Shown here: in pieces, positions 27,150 through 35,749 of the stretch
Layout of the letters: each line of letters begins with the position of its first letter
Numbering within the stretch: the stretch's first letter is position 1
Assembly (NCBI GenBank): GCA_028285265.1
Contig: JANQPX010000030.1
Span: 682,001-746,000 of the forward strand
Source of the DNA: Geminicoccaceae bacterium
GTDB lineage: Bacteria > Pseudomonadota > Alphaproteobacteria > Geminicoccales > Geminicoccaceae
DNA: 64,000 nt
Direction of reading: 5' to 3'
Notes under the pieces: model-generated
Told to the model about the DNA's origin: nothing
Database searches by the model: none
Seen by the model: the letters and a program-made list of their open reading frames with translations, nothing else
Position numbers and translations under genes: made by a program

Positions 27150-27203
27150 ATGGTTCTTCGCGCTAAATCGCCGATTGCCCTTTGTCCGGGAGACGCCCTG
27201 TGA
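27150..27203 (+). CDS. Possible 17-residue leader ORF
   Basis: ATG 27150 is preceded by GAGGAAGGG at 27135-27143, a better ribosome site than the one of the following gene. The frame encodes 17 residues, MVLRAKSPIALCPGDAL, and its TGA overlaps the GTG start of the barrel gene (GTGA at 27200-27203). This arrangement would couple translation of the barrel gene to the leader. It could also be chance, or an old start displaced by an indel. Confidence 0.4.
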   Translation: MVLRAKSPIALCPGDAL

Positions 27204-28438
27204 CTGCTTTGCCTAAGGTTCGTTCCATCCTGCTGGCTTCGTCAGCTATCATTCTTTTAGTGCCTGAGCTCGCGTTGGCGCAAGCGCAAGAAGTCGATCC
27301 GAATACCACCGTTACCGAAAGAGCCCGACCGGAATATGATCCTCTGGGCATTCGCTCCGGCGCCTTTTTGATTTTTCCGGAGCTGGGCATTAGTGGGTCC
27401 TATTCCGATAACGTCGGATTTGATGAGGACGATGAAGACTCCGATTTTGTGACGACGATCGAGCCGAGCGTGAATATTGCCTCGCAGTGGTCCCGGCACC
27501 TCTTGCAGCTTGAAGTCGGTAGCGAGATCGCCATTCACGCTGAAGAAAGTGACGAAGACTTTCAGGACTTTTTTGCGTTGGGTGATGGGCGGTACGATAT
27601 CTCTCGTCAGACGAATGTCGTGGGCAACGTGCAAGGGCGGCTTACGCATGAAGGCCGTGACGATCCGGAAGACAATGGCGGTGACGAGCTGACCGACATC
27701 TATGAGTTTGGCGGTGGTCTTGCCATCAATCACCAGATCAACCGGCTTGGCTTCACCCTTGGCGGTGACGTTCTGCGTTCGGTGTTCGATGATGATGATG
27801 AAGAAGACCGTAACGCGAATGTCTACGACCTGGTGCTGCGTACGAGCTACGATGTTTCACCAAGATTCGATATGTTCGTCGAGGGCCGTTATAACGTTGA
27901 GGACCGTGACGACAACGTTGACGACAATGGCATCGAGCGCGATACGGATGGTTTTGAAGCCCGTATTGGTGCCGATGTCGACCTTACTGCCGTGCTCTTT
28001 GGTGAGGTCTTTGCCGGCTATCGGGTCCAGCGTTTCGAAGAAGATGATTTCGATGACGAGACCGGGATCTCGTTTGGCGCAGACCTCAGTTGGAATCCCA
28101 CGTTGCTGACATCGGTCGGCTTTTCAGGCCAGCGAGATTTCAGGGCGACGGACGAAGGCGGGGCCGCGAGTAACTTCCGGACCGAATTTGGCGTGACGGT
28201 CGATCACGAAGTCTTGCGTAATGTGATCGTCAATGGCGAGGCACGTTATCAGAACGATGATTTTCGGGGTGATGGCCGTGAAGACGATAGCATCCTGTTG
28301 GGTGCTGGTGTGACCGTTTGGCTCAATCGAAATCTCTCGTTGAACGCGGGTTATGATTTCTCCGAACGCGACTCGAACGAGGCTGGTGAGGACTTCACGG
28401 TCAATCAATTCTCGATCGGTTTGACGCTTCGTCTCTAA
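27200..28438 (+). CDS. Outer-membrane beta-barrel protein, BBP2-like, polysaccharide-associated
   Basis: 412 residues from GTG 27200, chosen because GGGAG lies 7 bp upstream and the next residues form a signal peptide (SILLASSAIILLVPELALAQA). The mature protein is acidic with regular amphipathic strands, including GAFLIFPELGISGSYSDNVG, which is typical of the putative beta-barrel porin 2 family found next to polysaccharide export genes. The end FSIGLTLRL fits a barrel closing strand. The next gene encodes a Wza-like outer-membrane lipoprotein, so the pair probably serves export or secretion of an exopolysaccharide. No synthase or glycosyltransferase gene is adjacent. Confidence 0.8.
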   Translation: MTALPKVRSILLASSAIILLVPELALAQAQEVDPNTTVTERARPEYDPLGIRSGAFLIFPELGISGSYSDNVGFDEDDEDSDFVTTIEPSVNIASQWSRHLLQLEVGSEIAIHAEESDEDFQDFFALGDGRYDISRQTNVVGNVQGRLTHEGRDDPEDNGGDELTDIYEFGGGLAINHQINRLGFTLGGDVLRSVFDDDDEEDRNANVYDLVLRTSYDVSPRFDMFVEGRYNVEDRDDNVDDNGIERDTDGFEARIGADVDLTAVLFGEVFAGYRVQRFEEDDFDDETGISFGADLSWNPTLLTSVGFSGQRDFRATDEGGAASNFRTEFGVTVDHEVLRNVIVNGEARYQNDDFRGDGREDDSILLGAGVTVWLNRNLSLNAGYDFSERDSNEAGEDFTVNQFSIGLTLRL

Positions 28439-28589
28439 CGCTAGATGCGAAGAGTTCTGGCACGACATGCCGGATCCGGGCAAATTCATCTTGCATTAAC
28501 CATCGCTGTGTGATGTTGAAAGCGGATCGCTCCAAGACATCGCAAAGTTGTCGCGAGGTGAAAGGTTCATATCAGATGGGGATGAGGCC

Positions 28590-29183
28590 ATGATCGGGTT
28601 TCGCCTGATTGGAACGTTGGTACTATCTTGCGGTCTTCTTGTCGGATGTGGAGGTGGTGAGTTGCCGCCGCCGCCGCAGGTGCCAAGTGAGCTGCCGACA
28701 GCCGAACAGCAACAGGACGCCGTGGCCGGTTATCGCCTTGGCGCTGGCGATCAGGTGCGCGTGACCGTGTTCCGCCACGAAGATTTGTCTGGTGAGTTCC
28801 AGTTAGACGGCGAAGGCTTTTTCGCATTGCCGCTTGTCGGTGAAGTCAAAGGCGGTGGGAAGACAGTCCGCGACCTCGAGGTCGATATCGAAGATTCGTT
28901 CAGAGATGGCGGATACCTCGTTAACCCGCAAGTTAGCCTCGAAGTGCTGAATTATCGTCCGTTCTATATCCTCGGTGAGGTCAATCAGCCCGGCAGCTAC
29001 CCCTATGTGAACGGCATGACCGTTATCAATGCGATAGCGCTGGCTGGTGGCTACACCTATCGTGCGAGCCAAGGAAGCATTACGGTGCAGCGTGGCGGCT
29101 CCAACAGCGACAAAGTTGGCGTCGGCCCGACCTCACAGATCTTGCCCGGCGACATCATCACTGTACCCGAGCGGTTCTTCTAA
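28590..29183 (+). CDS. Polysaccharide export outer-membrane lipoprotein (Wza/OPX family)
   Basis: 197 residues from ATG 28590 with GGGG about 8 bp upstream. An in-frame TTG at 28548 lies too far ahead of the signal peptide. The lipobox is LVGC at about residue 19, followed by GGGELPPPP. The Poly_export domain begins at YRLGAGDQVRVTVFRHEDLS, and the SLBB domain shows FYILGEVNQPGSYPYVNGMTV and AIALAGGYTYRA. Short OPX proteins like this one lack the C-terminal transmembrane helix of full-length Wza and rely on a partner barrel. The neighbouring BBP2-like protein is a natural candidate for that partner. Confidence 0.9.
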   Translation: MIGFRLIGTLVLSCGLLVGCGGGELPPPPQVPSELPTAEQQQDAVAGYRLGAGDQVRVTVFRHEDLSGEFQLDGEGFFALPLVGEVKGGGKTVRDLEVDIEDSFRDGGYLVNPQVSLEVLNYRPFYILGEVNQPGSYPYVNGMTVINAIALAGGYTYRASQGSITVQRGGSNSDKVGVGPTSQILPGDIITVPERFF

Positions 29184-29709
29184 AGCTTCGTTCGAGATTT
29201 TTTGGGTCTGGATGATCTCGATCTGAGGCCACACAAGTTCTCGGTCCGGGAGGCCTGACGTGTCGTCTGAGTTCAGGGGGCGCTTACGTTGGTAATGCGC
29301 GCATGGCCTTCAGCGCGCAGGCGCACGCCAAATCCCAAAACACATCAACGCCTGCATAAGAGAAGAATTCGGGGCGGCCGAACGACATTCGGCATTATAA
29401 ATCGTCAGCTAGGGCTAAACTACTCCCGCGGCAGATCGACGTGCGTTTGGACGTCGTTCTGCATGCGTCAGTGTGGAGTGCTGGGGCTTTGTTCCGATCA
29501 TTCACAGCTGTCCTGCTCTGAAGTCTTCGGCAGCGAACGCATCTCGGCTTCGCGGGCCGGCAAGGCGGTCAGCGCGCCCGCTATGCTGTCACGAAACACG
29601 GCAAGGTGATGCCGATGCTTGGCGGCCCGTCTGAACGACAAAGAATTCATTCAAGGAGGAATCTCAGCCGTTTCGTGCCAGTCAGTCCAGGTTCGATGAA
29701 GAGAACGGC
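29184..29709. other. Intergenic region, no recognised gene
   Basis: About 526 bp between the export lipoprotein and the convergent AmpG-like gene. Short frames exist on both strands but none has a clear ribosome site together with family resemblance. The region may be the residue of a deleted polysaccharide gene, but I cannot show that. Confidence 0.4.
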
Positions 29710-31107
29710 TCAAGCTGTGGCGGCGACGTTGCTTTGGTGTTCTGTTCCCATCTCGCCGAACCGCGTGCGTATCGACCACAAGAAGATCAGTGATGGGATC
29801 ACCATCAAGGCGGTCAGAACGAAGAAGAGACCCCAATCCCCATCGAGAGAATCCACAAGTGCACCAGAAGACGCGGCCACGACGGTACGCCCTGCCGTCC
29901 CTAGTGACGCCAAAAGTGCGTACTGCGTGGCTGTATAGGTTCGATCGACGAGTAGGGAAATGAAGGTCACGAAGATGACAGTGGCAATCGACGCTGTGAT
30001 GTCATCGATTAGGACAGCCGCAGCAAACAACAACACGGAAGGTTCGCTGACCCAGGCCATAACGGAGAACATCAGATTCGTCGCAGCCATGGCAATTCCG
30101 GCTAGCATCAGCGCTCTGAAAACACCTTGTCGGACGGCAAACCAACCGCCGAGCAGTGTAAAGACGACCGTAACAATCCAGCCTAGCCCTTTGGAGTAGA
30201 CTGCGATGTCGGTTTTAGAAAATCCGACCTCCTTATAGAAGATAATCGACATTCTGCCCACGAAGGCTTCGCCAAGTTTGAACAGGAAAATAAACGCAAG
30301 AATGGCCAAGGCAATTGAGACACCATTTTTGCGAAAGAAGCTTACAAATGGTGCGATGATTGTACTTGCCAACCAGGCAAGGACGGCATTGTCTCCCGGC
30401 AATTTATTGCCGATGGCTTCTTGATCATGGGCCTGTGCTCTTCGCCGCTCGTGCCAGGAGGCTTCTGGAATCAATAGAAGCAAAACGTTCATCAGCACGA
30501 TCAATACAGCAAGAAGCTGGAAACTGATTTGCCAGTAGTGCTCATAACCCTGGTTTTGAAGCGCTTCGGCGAGAATCAACGACAAGAAACCGCCAAGCTT
30601 GAAACCTGTCCACCAGCCGACCACGGCAACGGCGGCTCCAGCAGCCATCGCGGCTGATTCATGGCGGCCGACCTGCTCAATCCGCAGCGCATCAATGGTA
30701 ATGTCTTGCGAGGCGGAGCTGATGGCGATCGCGAGCCCGACTGCTACGATCAATGCCAGATTCTCTTTTGGGCTGAGCGTACTCCATAAGAGAAGGGATA
30801 TGAGAATGATCAGCTGCAGGCATAGAATCCATGCTTTTCGTTGGCCAACGCGGTCCGCAAGCCAAGGAATGTGAACGCGATCAATCAATGGAGCCCAGAG
30901 AAAGTTCACGGCATAGACACTAAAAATGAGCGACGCCCAACCGATGGTGCTGCGGCTGATGTCATCCTCTTTGAGCCATAGCGACAGTGCTGCGCCAATA
31001 AGGACCCACGGAAATCCGCTTATCGCGCCAAGCAAAAGGATTCTGAGCATCCGGCGATCGTAATAAGCACTGTACGAGGGTTTTGTCGTTTCGACGGCCT
31101 GGCTCAT
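29710..31107 (-). CDS. ampG: AmpG-like muropeptide permease (MFS)
   Basis: 465 residues with about 12-14 membrane helices of the major facilitator superfamily. AmpG-type signatures include GFPWVLIGAALSLWLKEDDI near residue 35, NFLWAPLIDRV near 70 and SSASQDITIDALRIE near 130. AmpG imports anhydromuropeptides released during cell-wall turnover and feeds the recycling pathway and, where present, AmpC induction. No recycling genes are adjacent, though glmU, which makes the UDP-GlcNAc cell-wall precursor, lies downstream on the same strand direction. A different lipid or sugar substrate within the AmpG clade cannot be excluded. Confidence 0.82.
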   Translation of the reverse strand: MSQAVETTKPSYSAYYDRRMLRILLLGAISGFPWVLIGAALSLWLKEDDISRSTIGWASLIFSVYAVNFLWAPLIDRVHIPWLADRVGQRKAWILCLQLIILISLLLWSTLSPKENLALIVAVGLAIAISSASQDITIDALRIEQVGRHESAAMAAGAAVAVVGWWTGFKLGGFLSLILAEALQNQGYEHYWQISFQLLAVLIVLMNVLLLLIPEASWHERRRAQAHDQEAIGNKLPGDNAVLAWLASTIIAPFVSFFRKNGVSIALAILAFIFLFKLGEAFVGRMSIIFYKEVGFSKTDIAVYSKGLGWIVTVVFTLLGGWFAVRQGVFRALMLAGIAMAATNLMFSVMAWVSEPSVLLFAAAVLIDDITASIATVIFVTFISLLVDRTYTATQYALLASLGTAGRTVVAASSGALVDSLDGDWGLFFVLTALMVIPSLIFLWSIRTRFGEMGTEHQSNVAATA

Positions 31108-31612
31108 ATCAGAGGGATCCTATCCTTGCGGTTCGAACCACAAATCAAGCTTATTGGTTGAAAGTTTTTTTGAAAAGTTCAACTTTAACTGCAAATTCAA
31201 CTATAGCGACTCGCTCAAAGGTTCGCTACCGGCTGAAGGGTGTTGAGCGAAGATGGCTATATCTCAATGGATGTCGACTTCCGTCAATAGCCGGCATTGA
31301 TCTTCGCAAGTCGACATGCGCCGTAGAAAACCGGCAGGAAGGGAGGGGCACCAGATGGCTTCGTGGCTCCCTGATCTCGCGATACTGGATCTTCCGATGT
31401 GCTGAATCCGCGCGAGCGGCAAAGGCTTTGTCGTCCTCTAAGCGATGTCTGCCGCGCATTTCGTGAGGCAGCAGAATTCGAATCGGCGAAAGCTGCATTT
31501 TCTCGTTCGAAGCCAATCGACAAGGTCCTAAAAACATTGTCTAACCGTCTGCGACACCGTCAAAAAATCTAACGGGTCCAAGCACCAAAGCCTCATGTCT
31601 TGAAAGTCAGCG
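31108..31612. other. Intergenic region between divergent genes
   Basis: About 505 bp separate the AmpG-like gene and the universal stress protein gene. An AT-rich patch at 31140-31210 probably carries the promoter for the permease. Open frames on both strands are shadows without recognisable domains. Confidence 0.4.
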
Positions 31613-32041
31613 ATGTACCGAAAGATCCTCGTGCCGATTGATCTCGGAGACAAACATTCATGGCGAAAAGCGATTCCAACGGCCGTCACTCTATGCGAAG
31701 CATTCGACGCCGTCTTGATCGTCATGACGGTCGTTCCGGATATCGGTATGCCCTTAATCGGACAATATCTGCCCCATGATCTCGGGGAACGGGTCAAGGA
31801 GCAGTTATCGGGAAGACTAAAGGCCTTTATTCAAGAGCAGATTCCACCAGGCATCGAGATCCAACAACAAATCGCCGTTGGTAAGATTTATCAAGAAATC
31901 CTCCATGCCGCAGCGGAAACTGAGGTCGACTTGATCATCGTCGGCTCGCACCACCCCGAGCTTAAGGACTATCTCTTAGGCCCCAATGCCGCGAGAGTCG
32001 TCCGCCATGCCAAGACAACAGTGATGGTCGTCCGCGATTGA
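31613..32041 (+). CDS. Universal stress protein (UspA family)
   Basis: 142 residues, the standard single-domain length. The start MYRKILVPIDLGDK supplies the first strand and the Asp used in nucleotide binding. The C-terminal ATP-binding-type motif is present as VGSHHPELKDYLLGPNAARVVRHA, near the GxxGx9GS pattern with a substituted first part (GSHHPELKDYLLGPNA), so ATP binding is plausible but not certain. It then ends with TTVMVVRD, the usual last strand. Cytosolic stress-survival proteins of this group form dimers. It is a single gene with no evident operon partner. Confidence 0.9.
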   Translation: MYRKILVPIDLGDKHSWRKAIPTAVTLCEAFDAVLIVMTVVPDIGMPLIGQYLPHDLGERVKEQLSGRLKAFIQEQIPPGIEIQQQIAVGKIYQEILHAAAETEVDLIIVGSHHPELKDYLLGPNAARVVRHAKTTVMVVRD

Positions 32042-32122
32042 CGGAGGTGACGTGCTCATCGCCACGAGCCGGCTTCGTCGCGGCTTGGTGATGCTGTTCA
32101 AGCGCCGTTTGCCCGATGTGAT

Positions 32123-33454
32123 CTAAGATCGGCCTGCTCGAAACCGAGCGGCGCCCTCCGGTAAATTGGTTTGACGGCTGCGAGCGAGAGCGAGATCGTC
32201 TGCGGGAACATTGCTGGTAATCGTGCTGCCGGCGCCGACCATTGCACCGTCAGCAACGGTTAGCGGTGCTACGAGCGCCGAGTTCGAGCCGATGAAAACA
32301 CCCGCGCCAATTTCCGTTTGATATTTGTTAAAGCCGTCGTAGTTGCAGGTGATCGTGCCGGCACCGATATTGCTTTTTGCACCGATGTGTGCATCGCCGA
32401 GATAGGTCAGGTGATTGGCTTTGGCGCCTGCCTCGAGGACCGTATTTTTGGTCTCGACGAAATTGCCGACGCGGGCCTGTTGTCCGATCTCGCTCCCAGG
32501 ACGGAGTCGGGCATAAGGACCGATCACTGCAGCAGGACCGACATCAGCCCCCTCCAAGTGGCTGAAGGATTTAATGATAGCACCCTCAGCAACTTGAACC
32601 TTAGGCCCAAAGACGACATGAGGTTGGACTTCGACGCCTGGCGCTAGCTTTGTGTCGGCAGAGAGATGGACAGTCTCGGGGGCTGTCATAATCACGCCAC
32701 TTTCCATCGCTGCCAGTCTGAGCCGACGCTGGACGACGGCTTCAGCCTCGGCGAGCTGATGCTGCGCATTGACGCCGTGACCCTCTTCCCAAGGCCCCTC
32801 AACAGCAACACAACTCCAACCGCGCTCAGAGGCATGCTCGACGATGTCAGTGAGGTAATACTCGCCTTTGGGCTGCTTGAGCTCCAGGCTGTCGAGCAAC
32901 ACGCCCATGCGTGATGCATCAATGGCCATGATGCCCGCGTTGCAGAGGCCGTCGCGCTTTAGGGCCTCATCGGCATGGCGCTCTTCGACCAATTCGATCA
33001 ATGCTTCGCCCTCGAACCGAAGGCGACCATAGCCACTCGGGTCCGGTGGACGAATGCCGAACACCGCAACCGCCGCATTGGCGTCTCGCCGCCTTGCCAA
33101 CAGCTGCATCAGTGTTCCGGGGGTCAACAGGGGTGTGTCACCGTACAACACCAGAATGTCGCCCGCCGACGGAAGGTCATTCCTTGCTGCCATCAAGGCA
33201 TGTCCGGTGCCAAGCGGAGGATCTTGGACGGCGATCGCTGTCTCGATATCGGCCTTTTTGACCTCGCTTGCTACGTCATCCATATCCTGAGCCAGCACAA
33301 CGACCGCCTTATCAGGTTCAAGTTGCCCGGCGATTGCCAAGACGTGCCCAATCAGTGTGCGTCCGGCAAGTGGATGCAAAACCTTCGCCCGCCCAGACTT
33401 CATGCGGGTTCCTTTGCCGGCTGCGAGAACGACGGCGGTGAGGCTCTCGGACAT
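32123..33454 (-). CDS. glmU: Bifunctional GlcNAc-1-P uridyltransferase / GlcN-1-P acetyltransferase
   Basis: 443 residues. ATG 33454 is supported by AGGAG 8 bp upstream; the frame remains open to 33505. The N-terminal pyrophosphorylase domain begins TAVVLAAGKGTRMKSGRAKV and includes LYGDTPLL and GYGRL. From about residue 240 a left-handed beta-helix of hexapeptide repeats (GPYARLRPGSEIG, GNFVETKN, YLGDAHIGAKSNIGAGTITC) forms the acetyltransferase with catalytic His in NHLTYLG. The enzyme makes UDP-GlcNAc for peptidoglycan and lipopolysaccharide in the cytosol. It diverges from gph, with about 105 bp between the starts. Confidence 0.96.
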   Translation of the reverse strand: MSESLTAVVLAAGKGTRMKSGRAKVLHPLAGRTLIGHVLAIAGQLEPDKAVVVLAQDMDDVASEVKKADIETAIAVQDPPLGTGHALMAARNDLPSAGDILVLYGDTPLLTPGTLMQLLARRRDANAAVAVFGIRPPDPSGYGRLRFEGEALIELVEERHADEALKRDGLCNAGIMAIDASRMGVLLDSLELKQPKGEYYLTDIVEHASERGWSCVAVEGPWEEGHGVNAQHQLAEAEAVVQRRLRLAAMESGVIMTAPETVHLSADTKLAPGVEVQPHVVFGPKVQVAEGAIIKSFSHLEGADVGPAAVIGPYARLRPGSEIGQQARVGNFVETKNTVLEAGAKANHLTYLGDAHIGAKSNIGAGTITCNYDGFNKYQTEIGAGVFIGSNSALVAPLTVADGAMVGAGSTITSNVPADDLALARSRQTNLPEGAARFRAGRS

Positions 33455-33559
33455 GAACGGAACTCCTAATAGCGGTGGCTGCGGCGAGATAGCTAATGAC
33501 GTCAATTCGTGACTGGCCTATGTACCCAAGCAGCGTCAAATGGCAAGACGGAGAAGGGT

Positions 33560-34270
33560 GTGTTTACGAAAAGCGTCGAAAAAATTCGTGAGCGTTTCGA
33601 CGCGATCATCTTCGATTTGGATGGTACGCTGGTCGACACGGCGCCAGACATCCTTGCATACTTGAATGAGATGCTCGCCGAGCTTGGCCGTCCGGGCCTC
33701 GACCTCGAGGGATTGCGTGCCATGGTCGGCGATGGGGTGCGATCGCTCCTGCTCCGTGGCCTTGAAGCGTCTGGTGGTGTGCCCGGCGACGTCGATATCG
33801 AGACGCTATTTCATCGATATCTCGAGCGCTATACCCAGGATCCTGTGCGCCTGAGCAGGCCTTATCCGGGCATGATCGAGGTCCTAGAAGTCCTGTCGAG
33901 TGCAGGGATGAGGCTTGGTGTCTGTACCAACAAACCGCAAGCGCCGACCGACAAACTGCTTAAAACACTTGTGCTCGATCATCATTTCGCAGCGGCGATT
34001 GGTGGTGATGCCTTAAGTACCAAAAAACCAGATCCAGCCCATCTTCTGGCTGTTCTTCATCAACTGGACGTCGACCCTACGCGGGCCGTTTTGATTGGTG
34101 ATAGCGCGACCGACTTGAAGACAGCACGTGCCGCTGGCGTTCCCTGTATCCTCATGAGCTACGGTTACAGCGCCACTCCAGTCCACCAGCTAGGCGCAAA
34201 GTGCGTGATCGACGATGCCGGCGCTCTCCTTGACGCTATCGCCGCCCTTAAAACGTCCGAGATCGCTTGA
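33560..34270 (+). CDS. gph: Phosphoglycolate phosphatase
   Basis: 236 residues from GTG 33560, with GGAGAAGG just upstream; an upstream in-frame GTG at 33509 has no ribosome site. HAD-superfamily motifs are complete: nucleophile Asp19 and acid/base Asp21 in FDLDGTLVDT, GVCTNKPQ (motif II), the Lys in STKKPDP (motif III) and LIGDSATDLKTA (motif IV). A helical cap domain inserted after motif I places it in the Gph/PGP subgroup. It removes 2-phosphoglycolate formed by DNA repair or oxygenase side reactions. A tRNA gene and a genomic island follow directly. Confidence 0.92.
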   Translation: MFTKSVEKIRERFDAIIFDLDGTLVDTAPDILAYLNEMLAELGRPGLDLEGLRAMVGDGVRSLLLRGLEASGGVPGDVDIETLFHRYLERYTQDPVRLSRPYPGMIEVLEVLSSAGMRLGVCTNKPQAPTDKLLKTLVLDHHFAAAIGGDALSTKKPDPAHLLAVLHQLDVDPTRAVLIGDSATDLKTARAAGVPCILMSYGYSATPVHQLGAKCVIDDAGALLDAIAALKTSEIA

Positions 34271-34306
34271 CACCAACGATCCTGGCCCCTTATAGCCTAG
34301 CGACAC

Positions 34307-34381
34307 GGGCGATTAGCTCAGCGGGAGAGCACTCGCTTCACACGCGAGGGGTCACTGGTTCAATCCCAGTATCGCCCACCA
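34307..34381 (+). tRNA. tRNA-Val (anticodon CAC), island integration site
   Basis: The cloverleaf folds without mismatch: acceptor GGGCGAT with ATCGCCC, anticodon stem CTCGC with GCGAG, and T stem ACTGG with CCAGT. The loop TTCACAC gives anticodon CAC, which reads GUG valine codons. CCA is encoded at 34379-34381. The 3' half from the anticodon loop onward (34337-34381) is duplicated at 43704-43748, so a mobile island integrated here and rebuilt the intact tRNA gene. Confidence 0.97.
34337..34381 (+). repeat. attL, inside the 3' half of tRNA-Val
   Basis: 45 bases identical to 43704-43748. The repeat begins at the anticodon loop (TTCACACGCG) and ends with the encoded CCA. The base just before differs from the right copy (C against A), which sets the edge. 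Confidence 0.95.
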
Positions 34382-34850
34382 TAGTTTTCAATGACTTAGC
34401 GGCTTTCACAAAATCTGATTTCGTTCTGGGGTAACCACTGGGGTAACCAGCGAGCCAATTTTTTGACCCTGGCCCATCGATCGAGGCAGAGGCGAGCAGA
34501 TAGCGGTGGTTCGCGTTGTTGCCCATAAGCAACATGCTTGAAATAAAAGGGGGAACATCGGCCACCCTCTCCCTGCACATGCCATCTCACATAGTCGGCG
34601 GCGTAAAAGCAGTAGTTTCTGCGATGCAGGCAGCTGACCTTCTTGTCCCTCCTGGGACAGCTCGTCGGAGCCGATGAGTGGACCGTACAGAGGTAGGAGG
34701 AGAGGTTTGGGATGCCGAACGAGCAAGTTGCTCCAATTCGGGCGTTGTTTTGGAGTCGGTGACGGTTGCGACGGTGGGGGAAGAGCAGACTCCGCCGGCT
34801 GTGCGAGTGTGCAATGACCGTCGACGCAAATTGCGAGATATTTCTTCGTC
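34382..34850. other. Left end of the island, no recognised gene
   Basis: About 469 bp after the tRNA. It contains the tandem 12-mer described separately and no convincing gene. A frame reading out of the reversed tRNA, ending in GDTGIEPVTPRV, is a well-known false prediction and is not counted. Confidence 0.6.
34426..34449 (+). repeat. Tandem 12-mer near attL, possible integrase arm site
   Basis: Two exact, adjacent copies of CTGGGGTAACCA. The same 24-bp block occurs once more in the window, at 43549-43572 near the other island end, in the same orientation. It starts 44 bp after attL, a position expected for arm-type binding sites of a tyrosine recombinase. Confidence 0.75.
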
Positions 34851-35027
34851 TCAGGGCTTGTTCTTTGGGCCCTTGGGGACATTTCTCCAGATCCAGAGCG
34901 CGATAAGAACGACGACAGCGAGCGCTCCGGAAATTTCCAACTTGAGTGTTTCTGGCACAAGAGTCGCGACCAGATCAGTCAGCTGAGATGGAATGAGCCC
35001 CTTCAAGGATTCCACAGAGTCGGACAT
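34851..35027 (-). CDS. Small single-pass membrane protein, unknown function
   Basis: 58 residues from ATG 35027, chosen because GGAG lies about 8 bp upstream. A soluble start (SDSVESLKGLIPSQL) leads to one membrane helix at roughly 33-48 (ALAVVVLIALWIW) and a basic tail RNVPKGPKNKP, so the tail should be cytoplasmic by the positive-inside rule. It follows the 118-residue gene by 51 bp and is probably co-transcribed. No family recognised; could be a toxin-like or membrane-anchoring peptide, but nothing supports a specific role. Confidence 0.6.
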   Translation of the reverse strand: MSDSVESLKGLIPSQLTDLVATLVPETLKLEISGALAVVVLIALWIWRNVPKGPKNKP

Positions 35028-35078
35028 CGTCGGTTCTCCGTATAAATTTGGCCAAACGAGTGCCAAGACCTGCGTCGG

Positions 35079-35435
35079 TCAAATCAAACGTTCGATGACA
35101 CGTCCAAGCTTCGATCGATCGAGGCGATACACGTCAAACTTAAGAGGGTCTGATCGGTAGAGCTTGGGATGAGTTTTTTCGAGCCAATGCCGCCTGCCTT
35201 CTGCATCGACACGCCACGGCCCACCATTTACAATTCCAAGACACTTAACGATCTTCAGCCACGCTTGGGCGTCTGCGTCTGCTGCCTCTGTCGGGACGGG
35301 GAGGAATATGAACAAAGCTCCCCACTCCTCGGTTCCATAGTCTCTGAGCACCTCAAGGATGCCGATTGGATTGTTTGCAACGACTAGATCTTCGTCGCTG
35401 ACTGCCTCTGCTTTTTCCCACTTGATGCCTAACAT
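35079..35435 (-). CDS. Hypothetical protein (118 aa)
   Basis: 118 residues from ATG 35435 with AGGAG 6 bp upstream, so expression is likely. The protein is soluble, mixed alpha/beta in appearance, with a central hydrophobic strand WGALFIFLPVP and a charged C-terminal half (HPKLYRSDPLKFDVYRLDRSK). No motif or family is recognised. It precedes the 58-residue membrane protein in the same direction and is divergent from the two-gene AdoHcyase-like unit, with 314 bp between starts. It could be an accessory factor of the island cargo. Confidence 0.7.
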   Translation of the reverse strand: MLGIKWEKAEAVSDEDLVVANNPIGILEVLRDYGTEEWGALFIFLPVPTEAADADAQAWLKIVKCLGIVNGGPWRVDAEGRRHWLEKTHPKLYRSDPLKFDVYRLDRSKLGRVIERLI

Positions 35436-35749
35436 CGTTCTCTCCTACGATGGCGTCTCAAGCGGAATTACACCTCTCCAAATCCAATCAGGAAATTGTT
35501 TTATTCCCATTAACCTTATGCAATCGAAAGAAAATCTCTAAAGCCACCATATAGACTTGGCCTTCGCATCGAGGCGAAAGATCATGTACTCAGAATTGAT
35601 TTGGCGGCTTCGACTCAGGGTCTGACACCTTCAACTTATAATCGACTAAAGACCTAGATTTGCTCGCATGAGGATGTCTTGCGGTGTCAGAGTCTAATTC
35701 CGCAGGCTAATTCGGTGACCTGATTCGCAACCAAGATTCCTGGAGACGT
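35436..35749. other. Divergent intergenic region with an inverted repeat
   Basis: 314 bp separate the hypothetical gene pair from the two-gene unit on the plus strand. A 9-bp inverted repeat, TCTGACACC at 35621-35629 and GGTGTCAGA at 35683-35691, lies in the middle with a 53-bp spacer. It may be an operator pair for a divergent promoter region. No gene seen. Confidence 0.5.

Noticed and set aside
29289..29609. Plus-strand 106-codon frame after the export lipoprotein gene
   Set aside because: Arg/Ser/Thr-rich shadow-like composition and no family resemblance.
34338..34580. Minus-strand 80-codon frame ending in GDTGIEPVTPRV across the tRNA
   Set aside because: This peptide end is the antisense translation of a tRNA gene and a common annotation artefact.
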